Source: Eutypella sp. D-1 (lineage: Eukaryota > Ascomycota > Sordariomycetes > Xylariales > Diatrypaceae). From it: a stretch of 64,000 bases of DNA. The notes beneath the pieces were generated by a model. That model worked only from the letters and a program-made list of their open reading frames with translations. It was not told the DNA's origin and ran no database searches. Where the stretch lies: assembly GCA_023313575.1 (NCBI GenBank), contig JAJTTP010000004.1:2790001-2854000 (forward strand), written 5' to 3'. This document shows, one piece after another, positions 40,270 through 50,844 of this stretch. Positions within the stretch are counted from its first letter, which is position 1. Every line of letters starts with the position of its first letter. Position numbers and translations under genes: made by a program.

Positions 40270-41163
40270 ATGAAATATCCCACTTCAGCCTCTGCCCTAG
40301 CGATTTCTGTATTGTCTCATGTGCAATTTATTCTAGCTCATTCATGGGTTGAGCAGCTTCTCCGCATCGCGCCCAATGGCACCATGGTCGAGCCGGTGGG
40401 TTTTATCCGGGGTTATGTCGGCCGGACCGACACTGGGTTTACCGATACCGATAATACTTATCTACTGCCTCCGAATGGTCGCCCTGACGGTAAGGTCATC
40501 CGCACGGATGACTCGTTGTGTAAGCCTAGCCAGAAGATTGGAGACTACAGCGACAAGTATCCCAGATTAGTAGCCGCGCCGGGAGACTACGTTGCTTTGC
40601 GGTACCAGGAGAACGGCCATGTGACGCTAACTGGCAACAACCCCAGCCGGAAGCCCGACAAAAGCGGCACCATCTACGTGTACGGCACGGCCAGCCCGTC
40701 CGAGAATGAGACGCTCCTTGGTGTTCATCGGGCCTGGACTGCAGATGGACAGGGGGGTGATAGAAGAGGGCGCTTATTGGCTACGCGACATTTTGACGAC
40801 GGGCAGTGTTATCAGGTAAACGAGGGCGCTGAGTCCGGTTCGAGGCAGCTTCGGGCCTCCAAGGAAGCCCAAGATCCGCAGGGCGCCGACTTGTGGTGCC
40901 AGTCGGACGTCAGACTGCCCCTCGACATCCCGGGCACTGGTTTCTATACCTTGTACTGGATCTGGGACTGGCCGACGGTGTCCGCGCCTGGCTCCAGCTC
41001 GGTGCCTTCCCCCGAAACCTACACGTCCTGTATGGAAGTCAGGATGCAGGACCGCAGCTTGTCACGAGGCCAAGATATGGGTTCCGGGTTCGAAAAGGCC
41101 CAGGATATCAATAACCGAGCGATATTCGACCAGCTGGTAAATGATTTTCTCGTTGATGTATAA
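40270..41163 (+). CDS. Secreted LPMO-like protein (DUF7492-type)
   Basis: A frame of 297 aa from ATG 40270. The start was chosen because it gives a signal peptide (MKYPTSASALAISVLSHVQF) cleaved before an N-terminal histidine (HSWVEQLLRIAPNGT). The body carries a highly conserved fungal pattern: FIRGYVGR, PGDYVALRYQENGHVTL, GTIYVYGTASP, GGDRRGRLLATRHFDDGQCY, LWCQSDVRLPLDIPG and TLYWIWDWPT. I know this as the family annotated DUF7492. A mature N-terminal His and a later His in QENGH suggest a copper histidine brace as in lytic polysaccharide monooxygenases, but activity is not shown here. It appears complete. Confidence 0.7.
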   Translation: MKYPTSASALAISVLSHVQFILAHSWVEQLLRIAPNGTMVEPVGFIRGYVGRTDTGFTDTDNTYLLPPNGRPDGKVIRTDDSLCKPSQKIGDYSDKYPRLVAAPGDYVALRYQENGHVTLTGNNPSRKPDKSGTIYVYGTASPSENETLLGVHRAWTADGQGGDRRGRLLATRHFDDGQCYQVNEGAESGSRQLRASKEAQDPQGADLWCQSDVRLPLDIPGTGFYTLYWIWDWPTVSAPGSSSVPSPETYTSCMEVRMQDRSLSRGQDMGSGFEKAQDINNRAIFDQLVNDFLVDV

Positions 41164-41507
41164 GATGGGTTTCTACGTGTGTGTATAAGGAGCATCATAA
41201 CCCATATCGGTATCTTAGAGACTTGCTTTCATTACACGGCAGGATTCACCTGACAGGATCATTATGGCTTTCCGTTACTGTCTAGATAGCTGGATTCGTT
41301 TTTTCGATAGCAATTTACTACTACATTTGTTACGCGTTTGCCCTGTGCTTGTTCTTGCCAGTTATCATAATACCATATTTGGTTTACGGCTAAGCCCTTT
41401 GCCGAGATCCGCATGTGGTTCGTGCCAGGTATCTGGCTTATGGAAATCATGCTACCAGGAATCTGGCTTTGCCAGATCGCCATTTTGAGTCCGCTTTATG
41501 AACGTCA

Positions 41508-42170
41508 ATGTCCTACTATACAGAGACCTATATGTACATGAATATTTTGACGCATAAGCCTGCTATGTGGATGTTTAGAACTAAATCAAGCGACTTTATA
41601 TTAACACTCCCGAACATAACTGTCTTTAATGACTCGATGTCTCGAAGATTCGTGGTTGCCGTGGATTGCCCATGGACTGTTACTAGCATCACCACTAGAA
41701 CCTCCTGCCGCCCTGTGCACTCCGGCTATGCCCGAGAAGCTCCCCTCCATATATCCGTCATCGGCTCTCCGCCGTGGCGTGGCTCGAACTCCGAAAGGAG
41801 ATCTTATTACGAACGCGTATCGGATAAGTTCGTTTTGGAATGCCAAGTGTGCCGCTCGCTTTGGCATGTCACGGTATGCGGGATCAGCACTGGCTGTGGC
41901 CCGGGATCCGGCGAGGCTGTGCGCTTGCGGCACGACTGCGAGCCGGCCGGTGTACTGACCAGGTCCAACGACGACCAAGACAGACGGCCGCGAGGTACGA
42001 GGAGGCAGCATAGGACGGCTACCGGGTGCGAAAGGCACCGCGACACGGTGGAGCTCGATGTGAACCTAGCGATTGCCGCCCAGAATGCCGACATCGCCTC
42101 GCGACCAAGAAGGCCAAAAAGTGTTCGTTTTTTGTTACCGGGACACAGGGGCTCCGACGATATCGTATAA
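41508..42170 (+). CDS. Hypothetical protein, uncertain frame
   Basis: A frame of 220 aa from ATG 41508, or about 177 aa from ATG 41637 (MSRRFVVAVDCPWTV). It contains a possible zinc cluster (LECQVCRSLWHVTVC...LRHDCEP) and a charged tail (NDDQDRRPRGTRRQHRTATG) ending near FLLPGHRGSDDIV. An overlapping rightward frame at 41629-41958 is also open, so I am not sure which is translated. No family recognised. Confidence 0.35.
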   Translation: MSYYTETYMYMNILTHKPAMWMFRTKSSDFILTLPNITVFNDSMSRRFVVAVDCPWTVTSITTRTSCRPVHSGYAREAPLHISVIGSPPWRGSNSERRSYYERVSDKFVLECQVCRSLWHVTVCGISTGCGPGSGEAVRLRHDCEPAGVLTRSNDDQDRRPRGTRRQHRTATGCERHRDTVELDVNLAIAAQNADIASRPRRPKSVRFLLPGHRGSDDIV

Positions 42171-42353
42171 ACTTTTCGTCGGCGTAGCACACTGTTTTGG
42201 ACGGCGACGTTATATTGGCCTTTGTATGTGTAGAAGGAGCGTTGTGTTACAAATTTATAGAAGACTTATGATTATATTTTTTAGTATAATTTTACAGCCC
42301 GCGTGGCGCAGAATGGAAATCCTTATAACCTAAATACAGTGCTAGTTTTGTAG

Positions 42354-42635
42354 TCGATCCTGGGGTCTTCTGGGACTAAGGCGGTTCATGTAGCAGACCT
42401 TTCCCTCATCGAAACAGCTCTCGCTCACTATCCTACCCTCATCCTAGCTTGCCTAGATAGATTCCTCAACACCACATCCCAGAATTTGCTTGTTGAATCG
42501 GGCGGGTCTGATCATCTCTGCGGACATACCACACCGGAGAACCGTTCTGCACCCTGCATATCGATGCCTCTCCAGGCCGGCGATGAACACAACGACTACG
42601 CGGCTTCCAGTCAAGCACCGCAACTGGGGGCGTAG
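42354..42635 (+). pseudogene. Possible gene scrap without a start codon
   Basis: An open frame of 93 codons begins after a TAG and contains no early ATG. It reads HVADLSLIETALAHYPTLIL, then ACLDRFLNTTSQ, then a polar tail. Its amphipathic start looks like the inner part of a helical protein. It may be the remnant of a larger gene; family not recognised. Confidence 0.25.
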
Positions 42636-43971
42636 CCCGTTTACGGGATGTCCCTAGATCCAGTAAGCTGCGCTGGCGCGGACCCCTATGCCTCGATCTG
42701 TTCCGACCGACGCACGGTCAGCGACCCACCTGCCAGCGACGGACTAAGCACTTTAGCGTCCGTCCTGACATGTGCCCTGGCCGTGACTTGACAAGGGCGC
42801 CGCGTGCTTCGTGGCAGGGACTCGAAGGATGGGAGTAGCCATCCATCCATCACCTAGAAAGCACCTTGATACAGACGATTTCACGGACGGGAACGTGTGA
42901 CCCGATATCCCTAGCCTTGTTAACTAGAACTATAAAAGCATAGTTCGGATGTTGCTTATAGGTCGGGCCTAGCTTCGTACACTATGATGACGGCAACGCA
43001 GGGATAGCCGTAAACGAGGAGCCTGGCACATCTTCGCCACTGATAGCCCCGTTTTGGTCCCGACAGCTCGGACACGCCAATGCAGGTGGCTATAAACGGC
43101 CGCGCCCCGTTTTGGAGATCGGGTGGCGATTCTCGGCTCATTCTGAAGATAGAAGGGCGCAGGCCCGAATATGGGTTGATGTAACGTCCCTGGTGGTTTG
43201 CAACGGCTACAGGCGGAGAAGTCGATGAACGTCTCTGGCGGAATGGAGCGGCGGGGGCGGGGGTTGAATATGCCGTATTCTTGGTGATCCATAAGATGTG
43301 TTTACGTTCAGGAATGGCCGCCCTAGTTCGGCAGCTTATACACTCCAGGTTGGGATGCGCGGATCCCTGCACCAAAATCGGACGCCGCGCAGCTCTCGAT
43401 TCCCGCTAGGACGATTCGTTCGATAAGACACACATCCCCCAATTGTGATTATACGGATAGTACAGGGCGTACAAAATAGAAATAGCTATCAGATGACCAA
43501 CTTAGCGCCGTTATAAATAGCCGTAAAGCAAGCGGTAATCATGACACAAGGGATATGTGAAGTACTGGCCAGCCTGGAAAATGCGCCTATAGTTGGCTAT
43601 CACTCGCTCAGCCACGACTCGTCAGCAGCGCCCTAGATCTCATATGGGTATCTGCGGGGGAAAAAAAATAGGTGGCCGTATAGGACTGGTTCGAAACTCA
43701 GGTGGCGCGGATGCTGTTGTTAGACTAATAATAAGATATCAAGTTATGCATGAATCTGGTATTATACACATTATATAATGACAAAATCTATACCACGTCA
43801 AGAAGCCCGTGCATACAGCTAGATTTCACCACAGACTATATCTCTCTAATTCCGAAACTCTTGCTAAAGAGCAGCTGGTATACGATATCTAGGCGTCATT
43901 CACCTCGGCATGGCCACAAATAAGGTAGGCATTCTATTGTACCGTACAAACGATCGGCTGACATAGGAAAG
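42636..43971. other. No supported gene
   Basis: A leftward frame at 42956-43375 lacks an ATG at its 5' end and has no motif. The rest holds only short frames. Confidence 0.5.
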
Positions 43972-44181
43972 ATGACCGCAGAACAGGATGTCCAGTTCCA
44001 CCGGTTAACGGGATCGACGTCCCCATCCGAGATCACTATATGGTACAAGAAGCTGGCAGAAAACCTGATCAGGAGCCAGATAAAATTAACAGAAGCGTAT
44101 CACGAGCTGGAAAAGGTGTATGAAACGTTGAAGGAAGAAGCTGGCCAGAAAAAGGGATGGAGAAGGAGGTTCTGCTGTTGA
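43972..44181 (+). CDS. Small helical protein with C-terminal Cys-Cys
   Basis: ATG 43972 to TGA 44181, 69 aa. After a polar start (MTAEQDVQFHRLTGSTSPSE) it is one long helix/coiled coil (KKLAENLIRSQIKLTEAYHE; LEKVYETLKEEAGQ). It ends in a basic block and two cysteines (KKGWRRRFCC). A polybasic-CC ending is the type lipidated in Rab proteins, or it could be palmitoylated, so it may be a peripheral membrane peptide (inference). It converges on the SUR7-like gene. Confidence 0.5.
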   Translation: MTAEQDVQFHRLTGSTSPSEITIWYKKLAENLIRSQIKLTEAYHELEKVYETLKEEAGQKKGWRRRFCC

Positions 44182-44395
44182 GGCTAAAGCGCCCGACGGA
44201 ACAGAAAACACGGAGGAGCGCCCATAGGACATAATACAGATGCAAGAAACAAGACGACGTGGTGGGTTACGGGGGCGAATAGCAATATAACCATGGTGCG
44301 GCCCGGTCGAGGAAGTGTTTTGAGAGTCCTTAATACCGTATATACGGATTGCCATTAAGAATCAGCGGCGGGCCTGCTTACCGTAGGGGAACTAT

Positions 44396-45524
44396 TCAAA
44401 TAATAAGGTTAGATCGTATCATGGCGTAGCTGCATAGGGAATAGTACCGTGACTGGAAGAAATATAAAAAACACCAGAATAGAAACTTGGTGGACATGAT
44501 CCCGAAGGCCGCCCAGCTGATCGCAATCATCTTTTCACCCGCATGAGCAGAGATCCCGACGACTTCGCCAGCTTTGTTGATTCCAGCCGTTCCCATTCTG
44601 GCCATGACGGTCGCGGCGAAGCTTCCAACGAGAAGAAACACTGCGGAGAACCAGGCGATGACGGCGTGGGCTGCGATCACCTTTGCGTAGACATGTTGCT
44701 GGCGTACATCCCACAAAAGCCGCGCAACGATGCTGAATACAACGGAGAGGCCGCAGAAGCCGCACGCCAGCGCAAATGACAGGCAGACAGATAGAAGAAT
44801 GCTGCCAACAAAATCGAGTATCTGTTGCACCGCAGAGAGCGGGGCGTCTAGGAGGTCGATATGCGGCCCTGGTTGATCTTCGCCAAACAGAATCTGGGTA
44901 ACGTTCAACGTTCCTGGTGGACGGTTAGCTGGGGATAGGTAGTTGTGTGTGGAAATGCGTGCCTCCCGCTTTTGGGGCTGTACAATTGGTTACATTGTAC
45001 CAGGAGTGCGCATCCGCGGCGTGCGGAGTAAAGACGCCCTCGCAGTAGTTCGTTACGTGCAGAGAATACCATTCTGGGAAATCAAGTCCTGCCAGGAGCT
45101 TTTCGGTAACGTTACTTGTAGCATCGCTGATCAGGTCAGTCACCTCGTGGAGCTTGTCGGTAGCATCGTCAAGAGCACTTGTGCTGCCACCAGGGCCATC
45201 GTCACTGAGGCTGTCCAGGACGTTGTCATCAATGCCACCTATGATATCGAGGCCGGCCTCGATAGCCTTACCCGGTTTGGGGACGAAGGCTCTTTTCCTA
45301 CTAAGAAGGTCCCGTCCGAAGTGAGAGACGTTGATCTACGCTTCCCGTCAGCGCGAACGGTGTCGGGGCAGGCAACCTACGGATAAGATATGGTATTCCT
45401 CCAGCTGTTGCTGCTGTGGTCCGGTGCCGGCGAAAAGAGCAATCGTCACCAGGACGAAGGCAATAGCAGGGAACAGGAAGGAGATCACCGCGACCCAGAT
45501 CGTAGGACTGCTGATACGGGCCAT
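44396..45524 (-). CDS. SUR7/PalI family plasma-membrane protein
   Basis: Three exons: 45524-45381, 45335-44963 and 44913-44396, about 344 aa. Intron 2 appears to use a GC donor (GCACGC) with a CAGCTAACC branch. The N-terminal membrane helix is TIWVAVISFLFPAIAFVLVT. The external loop has the family signature DFPEWYSLHVTNYCEG followed about 20 residues later by NVTNCT. Three further membrane helices come after (ILLSVCLSFALACGFCGLS; AVIAWFSAVFLLVGSFAATV; SWAAFGIMSTKFLFWCF). SUR7-type proteins organise eisosome membrane domains and PalI-type members act in pH sensing. Which branch this belongs to cannot be told from the sequence. No disruption seen. Confidence 0.8.
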
Positions 45525-46182
45525 CTTATTGGGTGGCGCGTAGCGAGAGTTGGACGATGTCAGGCAGAATGCAGAAGGCATTTGCTAACAAGATCCCGGC
45601 TTGGATCAGGCCGCTGTGAGACTCGGTCAAGACTGAAGGGCCGTTGGACGGCCTTGAACGAACGACGAGCGCATCTCTACGTTTTATAGCGGTGAGTCTG
45701 AAAGGGGTGTTTCCGGCAACTGGGAGGCTTTTCCCAAGACCTGGAATCTGGGTCGAGGCCACGCAGGTCGCAAACCGGGCCCCGGGAGACTCAAGGCAAA
45801 TAAGACGCATGCGGATAATACCGGCCGGTCGTACAACGCGATACTACGGGGGTTGCAACCGATGACTGGGCCTGGCATATGGCCGCATTGAAGGTATCGT
45901 GGACTCGATGATGTCACTCCAGAGTTAAAGAGCTAGTTATCCTGAATCTTAGCCGCTGATTATCACGTAAATATCCCGCCATATCTACGCAATGCCATGT
46001 CTACGCAATGCGCGGATGCTCTACATTGTAGCACGAGGTCAGTCCGCCGAATCCCCGAGTGATACCGGGTTTCAAACTTACCATTACCCTTATCAAGTCG
46101 CTCGTCGCGGCCACGTCAGACTTGAAAACATGATTCAAAACGCATAAGTTCCTACCGAGGCATGCCTGTAACTTGTAAGGAC
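45525..46182. other. Intergenic, no gene
   Basis: Space between the divergent SUR7-like and F-box/ankyrin genes. Only short frames. Confidence 0.6.
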
Positions 46183-47481
46183 ATGGACGAAGCATCGTCG
46201 CATCCAGAACAGGTAACCAATCATTGCTTTATCTTATACTCTTTACATTCGTCGGAGCCATCTCACTCGTCCCACGCGATCCCTTGCCCGGCTGGCTAAT
46301 GACGGAACTTGTAGAAGCTGACGAATGATATATTCTGGCACGTGGCAAGGAACTTCCTCCGGGAGCCCACAGACGTCTTCGCACTGGCCTCAACCTGTTA
46401 CGGCCTGTGGGAAATTCTCGAGGGCGAGATCTACGTCGCGGACGTCCTCAACATCAAGGACCGGGTCGCCGACTATCGGTCATCCAATCGCTGCGAGCCA
46501 CTGCCGTACCAGGACAGCGATGGAGAACCCGTACGGCAGGATGAAGGTCCCCACGCGAACCCGGCACGTGACGTAGAAAGGGGATTTCTTCGCAGCAACC
46601 CTGGTGGTCCAAGGTGGATCGGAACTACTAGAACATTGGATACACCGTTGACACCGCGGCCTCGAGGCCGCTTCCCAGGCGAATCCAGCCGAATATGGAT
46701 GGAGATTCTACTCGAGGAACACCCGCAGACGATGTTACACAGCATCGCATGCAGGGGACCCGTCTCCTCGGCATGCAAGGCCATCGGCGCCGCCAAGCGG
46801 TTCTGTCCCGCGTACCTAGACTTGCCAGATCCATACGGCCTCACGCCAGTCCAGCTAGCCGCGTGGAGCGGACAGCGCAAGATCGTGCAGCTGCTGCTGG
46901 AAAGCGGCTGCGCGGCGCGGCAGGCGTCCGATTACGTATGCTGGGATCCGCGGCCCTTGGACAAGCTGATCAACCACCTTACGCAGCGCTCGGCCCCGCA
47001 TATCCGCCTCCACGCCCGTGGCGAGGGCTACAGCTTGTCGGAGCGGGACCGCCCGTTCGTCACCGATGCGCTTGGTCTCGCCATTCTGGGAGGCCACGAG
47101 GGGATCGCAGGGTTCCTGCTGCGCGAGCATTACGACGAAGACCTCGTGCGCAGCATGGGGGACCGGTGGCGCGATGGGGACGGCCATTCCATCATATCGC
47201 CGCTGCACCTAGCGGCCCTGGCCGGCATGCGCTCGGTCGTGGAGATTCTGTTGGCGGAAGGAGTTAATCCAAACTTGAGAGAGAGCTGCTTCCATGATTG
47301 TTCGCCGTTGCACATGGCCAGCACCCGGATGGGCAACGGAGATGTGATACAAGTCCTCCTGGATCATGGGGCAGACTGGCATAAAGTGGATGATCAAGGC
47401 CGGACGGTTGTACAGTGGGCAGGGGCGTTTGGCGTGACGGACCTCCCGGCTCCTCTGAAGGCGTTCAGGGCCTCGGGATAA
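46183..47481 (+). CDS. F-box and ankyrin-repeat protein
   Basis: Exon 1 is 46183-46212 (MDEASSHPEQ) and exon 2 is 46315-47481. The 102-nt intron has a GTAACC donor, a GGCTAATGAC branch and a CTTGTAG acceptor, giving about 398 aa. The start of exon 2 forms an F-box-like segment (KLTNDIFWHVARNFL...DVFALASTCYGLWEIL). Ankyrin repeats follow (DPYGLTPVQLAAWSGQRKIV; SPLHLAALAGMRSVVEILLA; CSPLHMASTRMGNGDVIQVL). The F-box would join an SCF ubiquitin ligase through Skp1, with the ankyrin repeats choosing the target. The target is unknown. It is intact and GC-rich. Confidence 0.75.
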
Positions 47482-47754
47482 GGAGTGGACAGGTCGCTAG
47501 CAGCGTGGGGAGATGGCGTTGTCGCATGGACACGCAACTATTGCCTGGTTGAGAGGTAGACATCCCCGCTAGTTCGTGGATTGCCATGGCCATAGCCAAT
47601 TCAAGGCCGGTTATTCAGCAGCAAGCGAGAGCCATGGTGTTGTTTAAACTTCCAGGGCAATTTCCGGCATAGGACTGAGTATACGGGTAGTATCTATACT
47701 ATAGCTAACGTGATATGTACATGGTTTGGTATAATAGAGTCATAATAAACCTTG

Positions 47755-48888
47755 TCACGAGGCAGGCACCCATCGAACGGGCTGACTTATATCCGGGTTG
47801 CACAACCTAGACCAAGCCTCTTCGGCGCAAATACTAAACGTTCGACCAGCGACCAGATCGGAACCGACGAACAACTGCTGTTCCTGATCCCACACTAACG
47901 GAACCGTTGCACCATCGTCACACACGAACAGCTCTAGGCAGATGGAGAACGTCATGTACGGATTGGCCAACCCCAGCAGATTTAGTGTCCCATTATACTG
48001 GTTCCTCCATACACCGTCTCTTCTTCGCCAAGAAAACCTTTGGAGTTCGCTGCCAAGCCGCAGCTGTACGCTTTTGATGGTTGCGCGAGGGTTCGCATCC
48101 GGGTCCGCTGTGTTTCGAGATGGGCTTTTGAAATACCTACGTCGCTCCGACCTGGTTTGGACCTTTTGCGCATACGCCCGGGGCTCGTCGTCTGTATCGC
48201 TTTCAGTCAGGTCGACAACCACGCGTTGTGTCCTTTGGCCGTCCATGTCTTGGAGAGGCGACGAGGTGGTTGGGACGGGGCGGGACAGCTCGAACTCGTT
48301 CCAGTACTTGTCCCAGTCGACCTCGTGGATCGTCGAGGTCCGCAAATCATCATCAAAACCCATAGCCACGTCGATAGGGCAGCTACAAAGTGACACAGGC
48401 TCGACGTCAGGAACGATGCCCCAGACGGGGTGGTCGTCAGTCGTGGCGGTGACCCCAGCAAGCTCCCAAAGCGGGTGGCAGCTATCGCACGCATCGTCTC
48501 CTGCCTCGCATTGGCGCGTTTCGGGAAGGTTAGCTCCAAAGGACGTGTAAAGGTTGGCAGGAAACATATCGTCCTCGTTTCCACCGTCCTCGAAGGAGAC
48601 ACCCCAAAATGGGCTAGAAAGAGGAGCGGCATCAGCTGCCGCTAGATCGAAAGGTTGATCAGTGCACCCGCCGTGGCCGACAGAGCGTCGGGTATAGGCT
48701 GCGTGCTGCGTACGTGTGGTAGGCGCATCTTGGTTGGGTCCTTGGATTGTCAGGTCATTCTTGATGGTGCAAAGCGGGTGAACAGCGTGGACGGTATCCG
48801 CTGCGAACATATTCGGCTCGAAAGGGGCATCCTCGAGATCCAGATAGGGTAAATCTGGGGCTGAGGTGGTGAAGCTTATTGCTGGCAT
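47755..48888 (-). CDS. Hypothetical protein, parent of the copy fragment at 52660
   Basis: A single-exon frame of 377 aa from ATG 48888 (MPAISFTTSAPDLPYLDLED). There is no ATG further upstream in frame. The first 230 residues are acidic and low in order, with two CxxC-like pairs (DACDSCH; SLCSCP) and a segment VVVDLTESDTDDEPRA that resembles a SUMO-interacting motif. The C-terminal 110 residues form the folded part, ending VPLVWDQEQQLFVGSDLVAG, shared with the gene at 22473. Its last 310 bp are duplicated, in decayed form, at 52660-52972. Function unknown. Confidence 0.6.
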   Translation of the reverse strand: MPAISFTTSAPDLPYLDLEDAPFEPNMFAADTVHAVHPLCTIKNDLTIQGPNQDAPTTRTQHAAYTRRSVGHGGCTDQPFDLAAADAAPLSSPFWGVSFEDGGNEDDMFPANLYTSFGANLPETRQCEAGDDACDSCHPLWELAGVTATTDDHPVWGIVPDVEPVSLCSCPIDVAMGFDDDLRTSTIHEVDWDKYWNEFELSRPVPTTSSPLQDMDGQRTQRVVVDLTESDTDDEPRAYAQKVQTRSERRRYFKSPSRNTADPDANPRATIKSVQLRLGSELQRFSWRRRDGVWRNQYNGTLNLLGLANPYMTFSICLELFVCDDGATVPLVWDQEQQLFVGSDLVAGRTFSICAEEAWSRLCNPDISQPVRWVPAS

Positions 48889-50510
48889 AGTAAATAAGGT
48901 CAAGGGACAAGGAACGCGTTAATGGACGAGTCTGATTGGGATTACGAAAGAGGTAGTTGGGAGTGGCAACCACTCAGTCTTATGTGGCCGACCATGCTTC
49001 TTATACACGGGAGAACCCTACCTGCCCACATTGGCTGCCTCCCTTTCCGCATAGTTGCTATTCACTTCTAATCCGGCAGATAAGGCCTGATCCGCTCGAA
49101 ACAGTCCTTCAAGTACCCGTTCAGGGGCTATTTCCGTCTGTCTCGACCAGTGTCGGTATCTGCTGCAGCCAAGCTTGATTAGGGGGCCAGCGGACATTAG
49201 ATAACACTATGTAGGCGTGCGAACCTGTGGACAAGGCCGAAGCTGAGCCATAGGAGCAGTGCAGCTAGGTGAACCGTTATCGAGGTTCGCAAGGGCACCA
49301 AGCTCTTAACTGCCATGATGAGACCTACATGAGACCGAAGTAGCACTATGACAGGGACATCGTCCCCGACGCCGTCGTGTGGTGAGCCAAGGTTCCGGCG
49401 AATTTAACGGCCGCTGCGTTTGCTAACGACGGCTGGTACGCAGATCACGATTTGTACGGCGAGGTTATCGCTATATACATCGGTCTCTTGATTTTTATTG
49501 ATAAACAAGTTGAACGAAAAAGAGAAAGTCTTCTTTTTGAACCTCGGAGGACCACTTAAAAAGCGGCGCTATAAGAAGATTAGCATCGATATATAGGCAC
49601 CGAGACTTATAAAACTTTTAAAAAAAAAACCAAAGCGTTTACCTGACTATTAGTAACATTAGTAGAGGAAAGGGTACTAAGGATTTTTTAAAAAGCCATG
49701 TTTCATGGGAGAAGGCCCTGTCGTTGTACTTACCGACGTATGTGGATGCTGCCTGGTAACCCCAACTGCCTGAGCGGTTGGATGATGGTCCGTAGCCCTC
49801 GCTGCCGCGCGCTTTCCCATCAGTCCCCGAGCCCTCGATATCGTCTTGTTTCCATGCGCCGTAGGCTGAAGATTGTTCTTTTCTTTTCTTCACTAAGCCA
49901 GTACGTTAATCATACCTTGTATATCATGGATACAGTCGTAGTATGGCACTCCAAGACAACATGGTTTCCGGCAGATGGGACAATACGATAAACCATTCTT
50001 TTCCTACACGTGATCGCACCCAGTTTGTAGAGACTGCAGTAGACACTGTTTACAGAAAAAGTACCCTAGGCCGGGCGTTAGCTAGGTAACATATCGGCTA
50101 TCATCGACGTACCGCATCCTTTGAACCTGGCGGGACGAACGATACGTTCCAGGCACATGCCGCAATCCTCCCCTGGACCAATAAATCTCACTACACTCTG
50201 GGCCCGAAAACGGCCAAAGTTGTGCGTGCTACAGTCAGAAGGGTCCCGGGAGGCCGCCTGACAGCGTGTAAAAACCGGCTACAGAGGTGGTTAGCACACA
50301 CGAACGCCCGGATTCTTAGTCAGACTTACCCAGCCGCATCTATCGAGCACGTAAATATCTGTACCCTTCCTGATTCGCTGCTGGCATCTGTGGCATGCGT
50401 TATACACTGGCAGCTTGCGTCTGGCGGACGAGGCCTTAATATGATCAGAAGCTCGTGGCATGGCGAAGCAGCCGAAATCCTGGCTAGCCCAGGAAAACAA
50501 GGTAAGTGAA
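47757..50510. repeat. Duplication unit A (better preserved copy)
   Basis: Segments of this stretch recur in order and in the same orientation at 52660-53720. 47757-48072 matches 52660-52972, about 49005-49060 matches 52971-53025, and about 50100-50480 matches 53300-53690. It contains the intact gene 47755-48888 and the RING pseudogene. Confidence 0.75.
49719..50461 (-). pseudogene. RING-finger gene with stop codon and lost zinc ligand
   Basis: Exons can be joined by clear signals: 50461-50330 (GTAAGT donor), about 50278-50118 (GTACGT donor, AGCTAACG branch, CCTAG acceptor), then about 50072-49934, and 49874-49719. Motifs in order are VYNACHRCQQRI, EDCGMCLERIV, GCGYFFCKQCL and SYCPICRKPC, which is C-x2-C, C-x-[H]-x2-C-x2-C, C-x2-C of a C3HC4 RING finger. 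The histidine position is Tyr (TAC, one C-to-T step from CAC). A TAG interrupts the frame between the two halves of the RING (CDHV-stop-EKNG). An active form would have been a ubiquitin E3 ligase. Downstream exons encode a Gly/Ser-rich tail. Confidence 0.6.
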
Positions 50511-50815
50511 ACAGAAGGACCTCGGGCTAAAGATGGGACACCCCAGTGTGTTTCTATGTACGAATGGGTCGACTGCTTGCCTCAGGGGACTGGCGCGACG
50601 CAGATAGATTTTGTTACGTGGACCAGTCTTTTCTCCCTGCGTCGTCGAGTTTCAGCTCTTTTTGATCTGGTATACTTATAATTCTACTCGCAATCCTATC
50701 CGCGACAGAATACATATTATGTACTTCCGGCGCTATTCGTCCTCCTTTTACTTGTTACAAACCACTCATTCCAAGGGAAGGATCTCCCCACTGATAAAGA
50801 TCACGTGGAGATAAT

Positions 50816-50844
50816 GGATCGCCCAGACGAGCTTGGCGATCCAT
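50816..50844. repeat. Inverted repeat, 9-bp arms
   Basis: TGGATCGCC (50816-50824) and GGCGATCCA (50836-50844) flank an 11-nt loop. A TATAAAG lies about 30 bp downstream in a stretch without an obvious gene. Confidence 0.7.

Noticed and set aside
42303..42400. Possible tRNA: GCGTGGCGCAGAATGG resembles an A box
   Set aside because: No matching B box or cloverleaf could be folded downstream.
42956..43375. Leftward frame of 139 codons
   Set aside because: Begins at TTG, with no ATG near the start and no recognisable domain or splice signals.
46695..47267. Second rightward frame of 190 codons, Arg-rich
   Set aside because: Alternate-frame shadow of the F-box/ankyrin gene; composition is typical of a shifted GC-rich frame.
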